Below, piece after piece: positions 26,001 through 33,044 of a stretch of DNA of 64,000 bases. Origin of the DNA: CBDESN01 sp965242495 (lineage in GTDB: Bacteria > Pseudomonadota > Alphaproteobacteria > MPNO01); the NCBI GenBank assembly GCA_965242495.1, contig OZ251446.1, positions 3,534,001 through 3,598,000 on the forward strand. Direction: 5' to 3'. Made by a program: the position numbers and the translations under genes. The notes under the pieces are model-generated. The model was given only the letters and a program-made list of their open reading frames with translations. It was not told the DNA's origin and ran no database searches. Each line of letters opens with the position of its first letter. Position 1 is the first letter of the stretch.

Positions 26001-28345
26001 TCACCGTGGCCGGTACGGTGACCGGGGGGACGGACGCGGCGGTGCGCCTGTCGGGCGGCGGCGCCGTCCTCGTCATGGCGGGGGGCAAGGTGCACGCTGC
26101 CGGTTCCTCGGGCGTGGGCATTCTGGCGGACGGCCCGGCGCATCTGTTCATCGACGGCGAGGTGAAGGGCGGCGCGGGCGGGGCCGCGGCGGTGGATCTG
26201 CCCGGCGGCGGCGCCGTCATCGTCGGCCGGAACGGGCGCGTGCAGGCCGACGGCGCCGACCACGCCATCCGGGGCGGCGACGGCTTCGAGACCGCGGTGA
26301 CCGTGACCGTGGCGACCGGCCCGACCGCGTACCGGGAGAACGTGAACGCTCAGCTGGCGGGCCTCCTGAAGGGCGTCGAAGGCGGGGTCGTCCGTCTCCG
26401 CGAGTACCGGAACGGCTTCACCGGTTACAGCACCGGGGAGCTCGCGATCGCCGCCGGCGGCACGTTCGACACCAGCGGACTTCCCCGGCGGCCGTGTTCC
26501 GAGGACGAGATCCGCGGCGCCGACGGCATGTGCGCGGCCCGACCGACGGACAGCGGCCGCGTCGCCTTCACCGAAGACGGCGGCATGGAGTCGCACGGCG
26601 TCGACGGCATCGGCGTCCGCGCCTGGTACGCCGAGCCCGGCGACGACAACGGCGGCATCAGCGTCACCGTGCCCGCAGGCGTGAACGTGACCGGCAGCGT
26701 GGCCGGCGTCTACGTCGAGAACGCGGGGCGGGGCCTGCGCATCCGCAAGAGATACGCGCCCGAGGCCATCCGGGACCTGGCGGTCAACGCGGACAAGGGC
26801 GAGGACGACCTGATCGCCATCGGGAGCCTGAACGCGGCCGGGAACGCCATCGAGACGCCCTGGCTCGACCAGCTCGTCACCGTTGAGAGTGGAGGTACGG
26901 TGAACGGGGGGACGGACGCGGCGATCCACCTGAACGGCGGCGGCGCGGTCATCGTCATGGCGCGGGGCCGCGTGCTTGCCGGCTCCTCGGGCGTTGCGAT
27001 CAAGGTGAACGACCCGGGGCCGGCGCATCTGTTCATCGACGGCGAGGTGACGGGCCGCGCGGGCGGGGCCGCGGCGGTGGACCTGCCCGCCGGCGGCAGC
27101 GTCATCGTCGGCCGGAACGGGCGCGTGCAGGCCAACGGCGCCGCCCGCGCCATCCGGGGCGGCGATACCGCGGCGACCGAGGTGAGCGTGACCCTGGCCA
27201 CCGGCGCGACCGCTCCGTCCCCGGACGACGTGAACGCTCGGGTGGAGGGCTCCCTGGAGGACGTCGAAGGCGACGTCGTCCATCTCCGCGAGTACCGGGA
27301 CGGCGCGCCCGTCTCCACCGGTACCGGTTACTCCAGGACGCTGCCGATCAAACCCGACGGCACGCTGGACACCGACGAGCTTCGTAAGCCGGAAGAAGAC
27401 GACGACGGGAACAGGATGAAGCTCAACTGCGCGGAGGCGGGGGACGGACGCTGCCGTCTGTACGAGGCGCTGCCTTCGGTGCTGCTGGCGATGAACCGCC
27501 TGCCGACCTGGGCGGAGCGGACGTCGGCGGTCCGCGACGCGCATGGCGGCTGGGCGCGGGTGGAGGCGGCGCATGGCGAATGGCGGGCGAAGAAGTCGAC
27601 CTCGCCCGGAAGGCTCGCCTACGACCACCGCCGGAGCGTGGGGCGGGCGGGCGTCGATCTCCTCGTCGGCGAGAACGGCCGGCTGGGGGCGTCGGCGCAC
27701 GGGCTGCGCGGCAAGGCGGAGATGGCGGGCGTGGGCGAGATCGAGCTGAACGGCGTCGGGGCGGGCGTCTCCGCCGCCTGGCTCGCCGGGGGGTTCTATG
27801 CACAGGCGCAGGCGCAGATGACGTTGTACGACGTCGACCTCAAGTCCTACACCTTCGGCGGGCTGGTGAAGAAGGACGCTTCGGGGGCGGGGTACGCGCT
27901 GGGCGCGGAGGTCGGCGGGCGGCTGCCCCTGGGCGGGGCGTTCGTGACGCCGCGCGCGGGCGTGGCGTGGTCGGGGGTCGAGCTGTCGAAATTCACGGAC
28001 ATGGAGAGGGCCGGCGGGCCGCGGGCCCGGGTGTCGATGAAGGATGCCGGCGGCGTGACGGGCCGGTTGGGGGTGACGCTGGAGGCCGAGACGGGATCGC
28101 GCGGCGCCCCGGGCCGCCTGTTCGGCTCGCTGGACGTGGAGCAGGCGTTTGCGGACGAGACCAAGGTGAGGATCGGCGGCGAGGCGCTGCGGGCGAAGGC
28201 CCGCCCGACGGCCCTGCGCCTGGAGGCCGGAGGGGCGTTCGCGCTGGACGAGAACGTCCTGGCCAGGATCGCCGCAAGCTGGCGGACCAGCGGCGGCGGA
28301 ACCCGCGAATACGGCGGCAGCCTCGGGTTGCAGGTGCTGTTCTAG
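20099..28345 (+). CDS. Giant type V autotransporter with modular beta-helix passenger
   Basis: A 2748-residue secreted or surface protein. Residues 1-25 are a signal peptide (MKALGIAALVAAAALSLAPG, cut after ARA). The passenger is full of beta-helix strand repeats (VTVTNSGxI, GIYVxNAG) and is built of repeated modules. Helical cassettes (SWRDxxAxVAKGDDPG through LLRNVLAQGLSDxEKAVLRA to GDIRV) lie near residues 572-720, 1074-1222 and 1711-1869, each after an FDxE segment. GDGIRAYYATxxANNGG follows each cassette and recurs without one near residue 2168. Near residues 1275-1461 lie tandem repeats of about 24-29 residues (AHGVYVADAGGAVTVT). The last ~285 residues (from about 2461) form the beta-barrel, ending in Phe. 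TAGGAGG upstream supports ATG 20099. The ligand is unknown. Confidence 0.9.
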   Translation: MKALGIAALVAAAALSLAPGEARAETECGIANQAVITCGNADYPDGIKYFDTNTIGFGNGSTINVPGRSSGPTTITSGASQSTGIKLKVTTRQGATLNVGDATGGTAHIVNIVQGTNTRTSDAYNHGIHFMQNRLESWATVNVRAGVTIGSSSAPMKQRGIFLHWRSNQISQGRGAGSARFTSAATIYAARQGIHFVRENGGTNDETTLTNTGAIFSGVNNPSATGAYFDRPHGIHVLYGGTQMTGTLSVTNSGAITVGGPYTGIVLRNWGVGAMSLDNSGDIGAVAGQTARQGIQFNYEYWDNQSAAAVTLTNSGDITASDFGIRLKKLSGGDVELTNRGAITVTGDAAQHMGYAIYLTEGVTFGDGRTYAANSGDVTVLNEGALRSKNHALYVYRPTVTTGNVADDFELTNSGAITSQEGDGIRIERPDGTGDVTIDNSGAITAGANAIWIDEVLTPATTGTVSVTHSAGALSAGRSGIVVQVTSSNTAATVTPRSSSAPQPLIDVAWGGTASTGATARGTTGTAANDDGRFATTGAGNAGAGQVLTFDQEAEGGKGSGGVYGGPAGIEAYAISWRDVVAQVAKGDDPGAFANAAAQTTAVPTGATVADNAYVAQFRAALENDEIAVAPALLMAIGTTATTAASDLTDAQIVTFLRVDNAGRRTLLRNVLAQGLSDKEKAVLRAVAAGDATALTTALADADAAFSTAYKTAVNALLNRYNVGDIRVNAHSGSLTASRGDGIRAYYATQNANNGGIGVTVGAGASVTGAKAGIYVANAGTGLEVAKKYTYGFAMGDSSTADAATAVTYNSVALLDQVVTVAGTVTGGTDAGVRLSGGAVIVMAGGSVRAGSLGVGVLADGAALVYVDGEVRGGAGGAAAVHLKGGGTVTVGLNGRVRANGATNAIQRDGTAGTTRLTLITDTVVPYRNDVNDQVDGILSGIDSARLVEHRNGVPTGYSLTLTINSDGRLDTGKLPPRPIVYDCAANGRCIRTGAGTIENRRTGLYAAVPSESATANQRLIDVNWTATFSQGTAVDAGRFAAATVGEALVFDRESEAVKAAAATIRWGAPAGIEAHALSWRDAAAEVAKGDDPGAIANAAAQTTLLATSGAGSRRAAILAQFRAALGNADLTVAAPVLVAIGTTATTAPTALTDAQIVTYLQTDDAPTRALLRNILAQGLSDAEKAVLRAVAAGDGDALTTALNAAGAGFSNAYKTAVRALLGRSNAGDIRVRMASGSIVTQGDGIRAYFATPHADNGGINVAIAAGARVTADLAGVYAANAGGAVMVANDGIITADAHGIRVADAGGAVTVTNRGTVTADAHGVYVADAGGAVTVTVAGSGTVTADGSDAHGVYVANAGGAVTVTVADSGTVRADGSDAHGVYVADAGGAVTVTNDGTVRADGSDAHGIYVADAGGAVTVANSGTVRAGSSDAHGIYVADADGAVTVTNSGSVTAAVYGIHVVTGASGDVAITTTGGSIAVTATAGRGIYPQDNAGHTGAVAVTNGGDVTAEGYGIYANRLGSGAVTVTNTGGTVRSMTQPGIFAANKEDDASAVTVDVDGGAVRSEGRNKPAVDARNRGTGDLDLTIAAGATAVSRGAAGVYATLDDADDNRLEITQGGTIRGRTGVHALVAHGSTAETATPRAAEAQPLISVTWTGAFSHGTTADVAPDDVGRFQAANAGDALDFDRETAAMEAVAETIRWGAPAGVEAQVMSWREAARVVATGDDPGTIADDAARLLLFDVASTDAELKARSDALVRQARAVLENDEIMVEAGSALDTAIAAIETDGTEGLSDAEIAAWLSANDAATRTLLRDVLAQGLSEAEKSILRAVAAGDDDALEDALEAAGFTDDEADDDDYWSRVKALLERYNVGDIRVAVTGGSIDSSRGDGIRAYYATPHANNGGIRVTVSAGARVTGAAAGVHVANAGPGLTLARKYTLDSVEGDNPDELVAVTRGEAPLRNQIVTVAGTVTGGTDAAVRLSGGGAVLVMAGGKVHAAGSSGVGILADGPAHLFIDGEVKGGAGGAAAVDLPGGGAVIVGRNGRVQADGADHAIRGGDGFETAVTVTVATGPTAYRENVNAQLAGLLKGVEGGVVRLREYRNGFTGYSTGELAIAAGGTFDTSGLPRRPCSEDEIRGADGMCAARPTDSGRVAFTEDGGMESHGVDGIGVRAWYAEPGDDNGGISVTVPAGVNVTGSVAGVYVENAGRGLRIRKRYAPEAIRDLAVNADKGEDDLIAIGSLNAAGNAIETPWLDQLVTVESGGTVNGGTDAAIHLNGGGAVIVMARGRVLAGSSGVAIKVNDPGPAHLFIDGEVTGRAGGAAAVDLPAGGSVIVGRNGRVQANGAARAIRGGDTAATEVSVTLATGATAPSPDDVNARVEGSLEDVEGDVVHLREYRDGAPVSTGTGYSRTLPIKPDGTLDTDELRKPEEDDDGNRMKLNCAEAGDGRCRLYEALPSVLLAMNRLPTWAERTSAVRDAHGGWARVEAAHGEWRAKKSTSPGRLAYDHRRSVGRAGVDLLVGENGRLGASAHGLRGKAEMAGVGEIELNGVGAGVSAAWLAGGFYAQAQAQMTLYDVDLKSYTFGGLVKKDASGAGYALGAEVGGRLPLGGAFVTPRAGVAWSGVELSKFTDMERAGGPRARVSMKDAGGVTGRLGVTLEAETGSRGAPGRLFGSLDVEQAFADETKVRIGGEALRAKARPTALRLEAGGAFALDENVLARIAASWRTSGGGTREYGGSLGLQVLF
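23935..24480 (+). repeat. Tandem repeats of about 70-90 bp inside the autotransporter gene
   Basis: About seven units encode (D/N)AHG(I/V)YVADAGGAVTVT followed by xxGTVxADGSD, with near-identical DNA such as GTCTACGTCGCGGACGCGGG and GGGACCGTCAGGGCGGACGG repeated several times. Near-identity at DNA level indicates recent duplication or gene conversion, so copy number may vary between strains. Confidence 0.8.
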
Positions 28346-28371
28346 CCCCGGCCCCGACCGCCCGCCCCCGG

Positions 28372-28510
28372 CTCGAGGCGGACGCCAAGGACCCGTCCTT
28401 TCCCGCCCTGGATTCCCGCTTTCGCGGGAGTGACGAGGGGGGCTGCGATGGCGGGCGAGGAAGGCCATCGGCTCGAGGCGGATACGCCGCAAGGACCCGT
28501 CCTTTCCGGG
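28372..28510. repeat. Partial dispersed repeats downstream of the autotransporter
   Basis: A half-copy of the composite element (CGGACGCCAAGGACCCGTCC to GGATTCCCGCTTTCGCGGGA GTGACG, ending at 28435) is followed by an inverted copy of the GGAAGGCCATCGGCTCGAGG then CGGATACGCC repeat (28458-28487) and a second CAAGGACCCGTCCTTTCC. These mirror the repeats before the autotransporter at 18690-18880. Confidence 0.65.
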
Positions 28511-28625
28511 GCGGCGCGGGGCGCTTGACGCGAATCAATCCGGGCGGCAATATCGGGGGGATTCCGAGGCCATGGCCGCAACGTCTTGCAGTCAAGGTTG
28601 AAATCGACGAAGGGGGTTCCGTGAG

Positions 28626-29231
28626 ATGGCGAAAATCCTCACCGATCTGACCAATACCGTGGTCGCCGGCGTCGTGCTGGCCGTGGTCCTGATCGTCGTC
28701 GTCCTGATCTGGCACGCTCAGGGGGCGGCGTTCGACGTGAACTGGTGGAGCTACCTGTTCCGCTGGCTGCACGTGCTGGGCGGCGTCATGTGGATCGGCC
28801 TGCTGTACTACCTGAACTTCGTCCAGGTGCCCAACATGCCGAAAATCCCGCAGGAGCAGCGCCCGGCGGTGACCGGCGTGATCGCGCCCGCGGTCCTGTT
28901 CTGGTTCCGCTGGGGCGCGATGTGGACCATCGTCACCGGCGTGATCCTGGCCATCCTCAGCGGCTACTTCGTCGAGGCGCTCACCATCGGGCTGATCGAC
29001 GGCGTCGCCAAGCACACGATGATCGGCATCGGCATGTGGCTCGGAACGATCATGTGGTTCAACGTCTGGTTCGTCATCTGGCCCAAACAGAAGATCGCCC
29101 TCGGCATCGTGTCGGCCGACGACTCGGCCAAGGCCGCGGCCGCGCGCACCGCGCTGTTGTTCTCGCGGACCAACACGATGCTGTCGATCCCGATGCTCTG
29201 GGGCATGACGTCGGCGCAGAACCTGTTCTAG
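28626..29231 (+). CDS. PuuD-like membrane protein (urate oxidase N-terminal domain type)
   Basis: A 201-residue integral membrane protein with hydrophobic segments near residues 12-29, 44-65, 83-112 and 126-152. The segment SYLFRWLHVLGGVMWIGLLY carries a buried His and, with FRWGAMWTIVTGV and the loop KHTMIG, matches the membrane domain found at the N-terminus of PuuD-type urate hydroxylases. The cytochrome c domain of full-length PuuD is absent, so this is a stand-alone membrane part and urate oxidation should not be assumed. A strong hairpin follows the stop. Confidence 0.75.
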   Translation: MAKILTDLTNTVVAGVVLAVVLIVVVLIWHAQGAAFDVNWWSYLFRWLHVLGGVMWIGLLYYLNFVQVPNMPKIPQEQRPAVTGVIAPAVLFWFRWGAMWTIVTGVILAILSGYFVEALTIGLIDGVAKHTMIGIGMWLGTIMWFNVWFVIWPKQKIALGIVSADDSAKAAAARTALLFSRTNTMLSIPMLWGMTSAQNLF

Positions 29232-29241
29232 GCGGCCCGGC

Positions 29242-29271
29242 CCCGGCCGTCCCTTCCGGGACGGCCGGGGG
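29242..29271. terminator. Strong hairpin, probable bidirectional terminator
   Basis: CCCCGGCCGTCCC, loop TTCC, GGGACGGCCGGGG: a perfect 13-bp stem between the stop of the PuuD-like gene and the stop of the convergent Mth938-like gene. There is no T-run on either side, so it would act by structure alone or with Rho. Confidence 0.55.
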
Positions 29272-29285
29272 GACGGCCGGGCCGG

Positions 29286-29687
29286 TCACTCGTCCGTCGC
29301 GATCAGCGCCGCGGCGACGTTCCTATCCTCCGCGGCCAGCACGTTGAAGGTGCGGCAGGCGGCCCCGGTCGTCATCGCATCGGCGACGATCCCGGCGGCG
29401 CGGAGCGCGGCCCGCAGACCCGGATCCAGGAACGCCGCCTCCGCCCCGGCACCGATCAGAAGGACGTCGACCGGGTTCGCCACGACGTAGGCCAGGCTCT
29501 CGCGCGTCAGCGCGCCGATCGACGCGACCGGCCAGGGTTTGGTCGTTTCGGGAAAGACCAGGACCGAGCCGCGGTAGACGCGCCCGGCGATGCGGAACCG
29601 TCCGCCGCGGTAGGACTGGACGATCTGGCGGCCGCGCGGGACCGCGGGCGCGACGTCGATCGCCGGACGGGAACGGTCAGGGCGCAC
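29286..29687 (-). CDS. Mth938-domain (DUF498) protein
   Basis: A 133-residue protein of the Mth938/NDUFAF3-like family. Signature features: IVQSYRGGRFRIAGRVYRGSVLVFP and the central VDVLLIGAGAEAAFLDPGLRAAL followed by MTTGAACRTFNVLAAEDRNVAAALI. In Alphaproteobacteria this gene often follows secDF, as here; the mitochondrial relative assists complex I assembly. The GTG start at 29687 overlaps the secF stop by 11 bases, so it is the distal gene of the yajC-secD-secF run. Confidence 0.85.
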   Translation of the reverse strand: MRPDRSRPAIDVAPAVPRGRQIVQSYRGGRFRIAGRVYRGSVLVFPETTKPWPVASIGALTRESLAYVVANPVDVLLIGAGAEAAFLDPGLRAALRAAGIVADAMTTGAACRTFNVLAAEDRNVAAALIATDE

Positions 29688-30627
29688 GCCCGCGCGCGAT
29701 GCTGGCGTCGTCCTGGGTCTCGCCGGCGATCAGCCCGCTGCGGTCGAGCTTCATGTGGAGCAGCAGCGCCACCGCGATCCAGATCGACGAATAGGTGCCC
29801 ACCACGACGCCCCAGATCATCGCGAAGCTGAACCCCTTGATCACCTGGCCGCCGAAGAAGAACAGCGCGAACAACGCGAGCAGCGTGGTCACGCTGGTCA
29901 ACAGCGTCCGCGACAGGGTCTCGTTGACGCTGAGATTGAGCAACGCCCGCAGCTCCATCTTCTTGTATTTGCGCAGATTCTCGCGCACCCGGTCGTAGAC
30001 GACCACGGTGTCGTTGATGGAGTAGCCGGCGATGGTGAGGATCGCCGCGACCGTGGACAGGTTGAACTCGAGCCCGAGGAGGGAGAAGACCCCGATGGTC
30101 AGCACGACGTCGTGGGCGAGGGCGACGACGGCCCCGACGCCGAACTGCCACTCGAACCGGAACCAGATATAGACCAGTATGATCGCCAGGGCGAGGGCCA
30201 CGGCCGTGATCCCGGCGCGAATCAGCTCGCCGCCGACCTTGGGGCCGACGAACTCGACCCGGCGGTAGCTCAGGCCCGGCCCCAGGGCCTGCTTGATGAC
30301 CTCGACGGCGCGGAGCTGGGTCTTCTCGCCGCCCTGCTGGCGTTCGACCCGGATCAGAACGTCGGTCGGGGCGCCGAACTCCTGCAGCTGGACCTCGCCG
30401 AGACCCAACCCCGACAGGCGGGAGCGGAGCTGGCCCAGATCGGCCGCCCCCTGGGTGCGGACCTCGACCAGGATGCCGCCGCGGAAGTCGATGCCGTAAT
30501 TCAGCCCGACGGCCAGGAACAGGACCGCGGAGGCGACGGCGAGCAGACCGGAAGCGGAGAGCGCGGCCCTGCGGATGCGCATGAAGTCGATCTTGGTCCC
30601 GGTCGGCACCAGGCTGACGAGCCGCAT
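29677..30627 (-). CDS. secF: Protein translocase subunit SecF
   Basis: A 316-residue inner-membrane protein of the SecDF-YajC complex, which uses the proton gradient to help pull proteins through SecYEG. It begins with a cytosolic KIDFMRIRR stretch and a first membrane segment (about 25-47), followed by NYGIDFRGGILVEV. A periplasmic domain and a five-segment C-terminal membrane domain follow, with AGYSINDTVVVYDRVREN (SecF motif) and TSVTTLLALFALF. Starts 19 bp after secD. Confidence 0.95.
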   Translation of the reverse strand: MRLVSLVPTGTKIDFMRIRRAALSASGLLAVASAVLFLAVGLNYGIDFRGGILVEVRTQGAADLGQLRSRLSGLGLGEVQLQEFGAPTDVLIRVERQQGGEKTQLRAVEVIKQALGPGLSYRRVEFVGPKVGGELIRAGITAVALALAIILVYIWFRFEWQFGVGAVVALAHDVVLTIGVFSLLGLEFNLSTVAAILTIAGYSINDTVVVYDRVRENLRKYKKMELRALLNLSVNETLSRTLLTSVTTLLALFALFFFGGQVIKGFSFAMIWGVVVGTYSSIWIAVALLLHMKLDRSGLIAGETQDDASIARGRAP

Positions 30628-30646
30628 CCCGGCCTCCCCTCGCCCC

Positions 30647-32224
30647 CTATAGCGGCAGCCGCTGCGGCCGGCGCCGGCGCAGCCAGGCGACGATCGCGAA
30701 GCGCGTGATCATCATCGCCGTGAACATCGAGGTCGCAAGGCCGATCATCAGCGTGACGGCGAAGCCCTTGACCGGGCCGGAGCCGAAGAAGAACAGCAGC
30801 GCGGCGGCGAAGAAGGTGGTCAGATTGGCGTCGACGATCGTCGTCAGCGCCCGTCGATAACCGGAATCGACCGCCGAGATCGGCGTCCGGCCGCTCCGCT
30901 GCTCCTCGCGGATGCGCTCGAAGATCAGCACGTTGGCGTCGACCGCCATGCCGATCGTCAGCACGATCCCGGCGATGCCCGGCAGCGTGAGCGTCGCCTG
31001 GAGCAGCGACAGGGCGGCGGCGATCAGCACCATGTTGAGCAGCAGGGCGACGTCGGCCATGAAGCCGAACGTCCCGTAGACCGCGGCCATGAAGACGATG
31101 ACCAGGACGACGGCGAGCACGCTCGCGATCTTGCCGGCGCGGATCGAATCGGCGCCCATCTCGGCCCCGACCGTCCGCTCCTCCAGCACCGTCAGCGGCG
31201 CCGGCAAGGCGCCGGCGCGGAGCAGCAGCGCCAGATCGCGCGCCGACTGCATGGTGAAGTTGCCCTCGATGATGCCGGACCCGCCCAGGATCGGCTCGCG
31301 GATGCGGGGAGCGCTCACGACCTGTCCGTCGAGCACGATGGCGAACAGCCGGTTGACGTTGCGGCTGGTCGCGTTGCCGAACCGCCGCCCGCCCACCGCG
31401 TCGAAGCGGAAGCTCACCACCGGCAGGTTCTCGTGCACCGTCTGGCGGGCGTCGACCAGCATTTCGCCGCTCACCATCACCCGCTTGCGCACCAGATAGA
31501 ATTGGGGAGCGCCCTGGGCGTCGACGTCGTCGGACGGCAGCAGCTCCGACCCCGCCGGCGGCCGCCCCGCCTGCGCCTGCTCCGGAGTCATCGAGCCGTC
31601 GACGAGGCGGAAGGTGAGCCGGGCGGTCTTGCCGAGCAGACGCTTGATGCGCTCGGGGTCTTTGACCCCGGGCAGCTGCACCAGGATGCGATCCGCGCCC
31701 TGGCGCTGGATCGTGGGCTCGCGGACGCCGGTCTCGTCGATGCGGCGGCGGACGATCTCGATCGACTGCTCGACCACGGCGGCGCGGCGCTCGCGGATCG
31801 CCTGTTCGGTCAACGCCAGGGAGAAGCGGGCGCCGTCGACCGACATCGCGACCTCCCCCGCCTCCAGGTCGCGGACGCGCCGGCGCGCCTCGGCGACGTC
31901 GGCGGGGTCGCGGACGGCGAAGACGACGGCCAGGCCGCGCACGCCGATGCCGGTATAGCCGATGCGCGGCCGCTGGCGGAGCTTGCCGCGGATCTCGTCC
32001 TCGAGGGCGGTCAACCGGTCCTTGATCACGTCGTCCACGGCGACCTCGAGCAGGAGATGGGAGCCGCCTTGCAGGTCGAGCCCCAGGCTGATCTGCTTGT
32101 GGGGCAGAAAGGTCGGCAGGCTCTCCGCCGACTCCCGGTCGAGCAGGTTGGGCGCGGCGAAGACGACGCCGGCGGCGCACACCGCGGCGATCAGAACGAT
32201 CTTCCACTTCTCGAAATGCAGCAT
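30647..32224 (-). CDS. secD: Protein translocase subunit SecD
   Basis: A 525-residue SecD. It has an N-terminal membrane segment (about 8-25), GLDLQGGSHLLLEV, a large periplasmic P1 domain with VRRRIDETGVREPTIQRQGADRI, the P1-head/base region, and a C-terminal six-segment membrane domain with GMAVDANVLIFERIREE, a residue patch needed for proton coupling. It lies between yajC and secF on the same strand with short gaps (76 and 19 bp). Confidence 0.95.
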   Translation of the reverse strand: MLHFEKWKIVLIAAVCAAGVVFAAPNLLDRESAESLPTFLPHKQISLGLDLQGGSHLLLEVAVDDVIKDRLTALEDEIRGKLRQRPRIGYTGIGVRGLAVVFAVRDPADVAEARRRVRDLEAGEVAMSVDGARFSLALTEQAIRERRAAVVEQSIEIVRRRIDETGVREPTIQRQGADRILVQLPGVKDPERIKRLLGKTARLTFRLVDGSMTPEQAQAGRPPAGSELLPSDDVDAQGAPQFYLVRKRVMVSGEMLVDARQTVHENLPVVSFRFDAVGGRRFGNATSRNVNRLFAIVLDGQVVSAPRIREPILGGSGIIEGNFTMQSARDLALLLRAGALPAPLTVLEERTVGAEMGADSIRAGKIASVLAVVLVIVFMAAVYGTFGFMADVALLLNMVLIAAALSLLQATLTLPGIAGIVLTIGMAVDANVLIFERIREEQRSGRTPISAVDSGYRRALTTIVDANLTTFFAAALLFFFGSGPVKGFAVTLMIGLATSMFTAMMITRFAIVAWLRRRRPQRLPL

Positions 32225-32300
32225 CGCCTAGCCGCTGGCCCTCGCCTGCGTCGGACGGCCTTCCGGCGTCCGCCGGGGCGGACGCCGGGCGCCGCGCCCG

Positions 32301-32894
32301 CTACTTGTCGGGCCGGTCGTCCGCCGGCTCCGGGGCGTCGGTTTCGCCGGCGGCCCGGCCGCTCCCGCCGCGCGCGCGCTGCTGGCCCGATCGGGCCGGA
32401 CTCCGTCTGCGCCGCCGCCGCGCGGGCGGGCGCTCCCGGACCTGGACTTCCGCCCGGGGCTCCGCCTCCGCCCCGGCGTCGTCCGCGCCATCGTCCCCGG
32501 CGTCGCCGGCGTCGCCGTCGTCCCGGTCCGCGTTCTCGTTCTCGTCCTCGTCCCAATCGGCGTCGCCGCCGCGGTCGCGCACCGGCTGCGACTTGGCGAG
32601 CAGGTCGGCGATCATCGACCGGACGACGCGCACCTTGACCCCGTCGGCCACCTCCAGCACCAGCTCGGTGTCGTTGGGAACCCGCGTGATCAGCCCGATC
32701 AAGCCGCCATTGGTGACGATCCGGTCGCCGCGCCGCAGGTTCGCGACCATCTCCCTGTGCGTCCTCGCCTTCTTCTGCTGCGGCCGGATCAGCAGGAAAT
32801 AGAACACCACGAAGATCAGGATCAGCGGAAGGAACGCGCCGAGGCCCCCCAGCCCGCCGTCGGCGGCCTGGGCGTAGGCTGGGGAGATGAGCAT
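32301..32894 (-). CDS. yajC: SecDF accessory protein YajC with unusual charged C-terminal tail
   Basis: A 197-residue YajC. The first ~110 residues are canonical: one membrane segment (about 20-37, FLPLILIFVVFYFLLI) followed by RPQQKKARTHREMVANLRRGD and RIVTNGGLIGLI. Typical YajC ends near 110. Here residues 112-150 are strongly acidic (DWDEDENENADRDDGDAGDA) and 150-180 are Arg-rich (PPARRRRRRSPAR). The tail may be a local low-complexity extension that interacts with ribosome, lipid or partner proteins; this is speculation. First gene of the secretion operon. Confidence 0.88.
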   Translation of the reverse strand: MLISPAYAQAADGGLGGLGAFLPLILIFVVFYFLLIRPQQKKARTHREMVANLRRGDRIVTNGGLIGLITRVPNDTELVLEVADGVKVRVVRSMIADLLAKSQPVRDRGGDADWDEDENENADRDDGDAGDAGDDGADDAGAEAEPRAEVQVRERPPARRRRRRSPARSGQQRARGGSGRAAGETDAPEPADDRPDK

Positions 32895-33044
32895 GGGCGG
32901 CGCCTCCAGAATCCCGCGATCCGGCGGACTATAACCTTCCGCGGCGGGGTTGCAACCGCATAGCGGGACCGGCCCGGCGCAGGTCGTGGACAGGGCGGGA
33001 AGCGCGGGCTAGGGTCGCGGCCCTCCGCACCGGCCGGCGACGCC

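Noticed and set aside
19688..28492. A 2934-codon open frame on the minus strand, opposite the autotransporter
   Set aside because: It is an Arg/Asp/Val-rich mirror frame of the autotransporter gene, with no domain, signal or repeat logic of its own. The plus strand has a signal peptide, beta-helix repeats and a beta-barrel.
28626..29231. Annotation as a complete urate hydroxylase (puuD)
   Set aside because: Only the membrane domain is present; the cytochrome c domain and other urate-pathway genes are missing.
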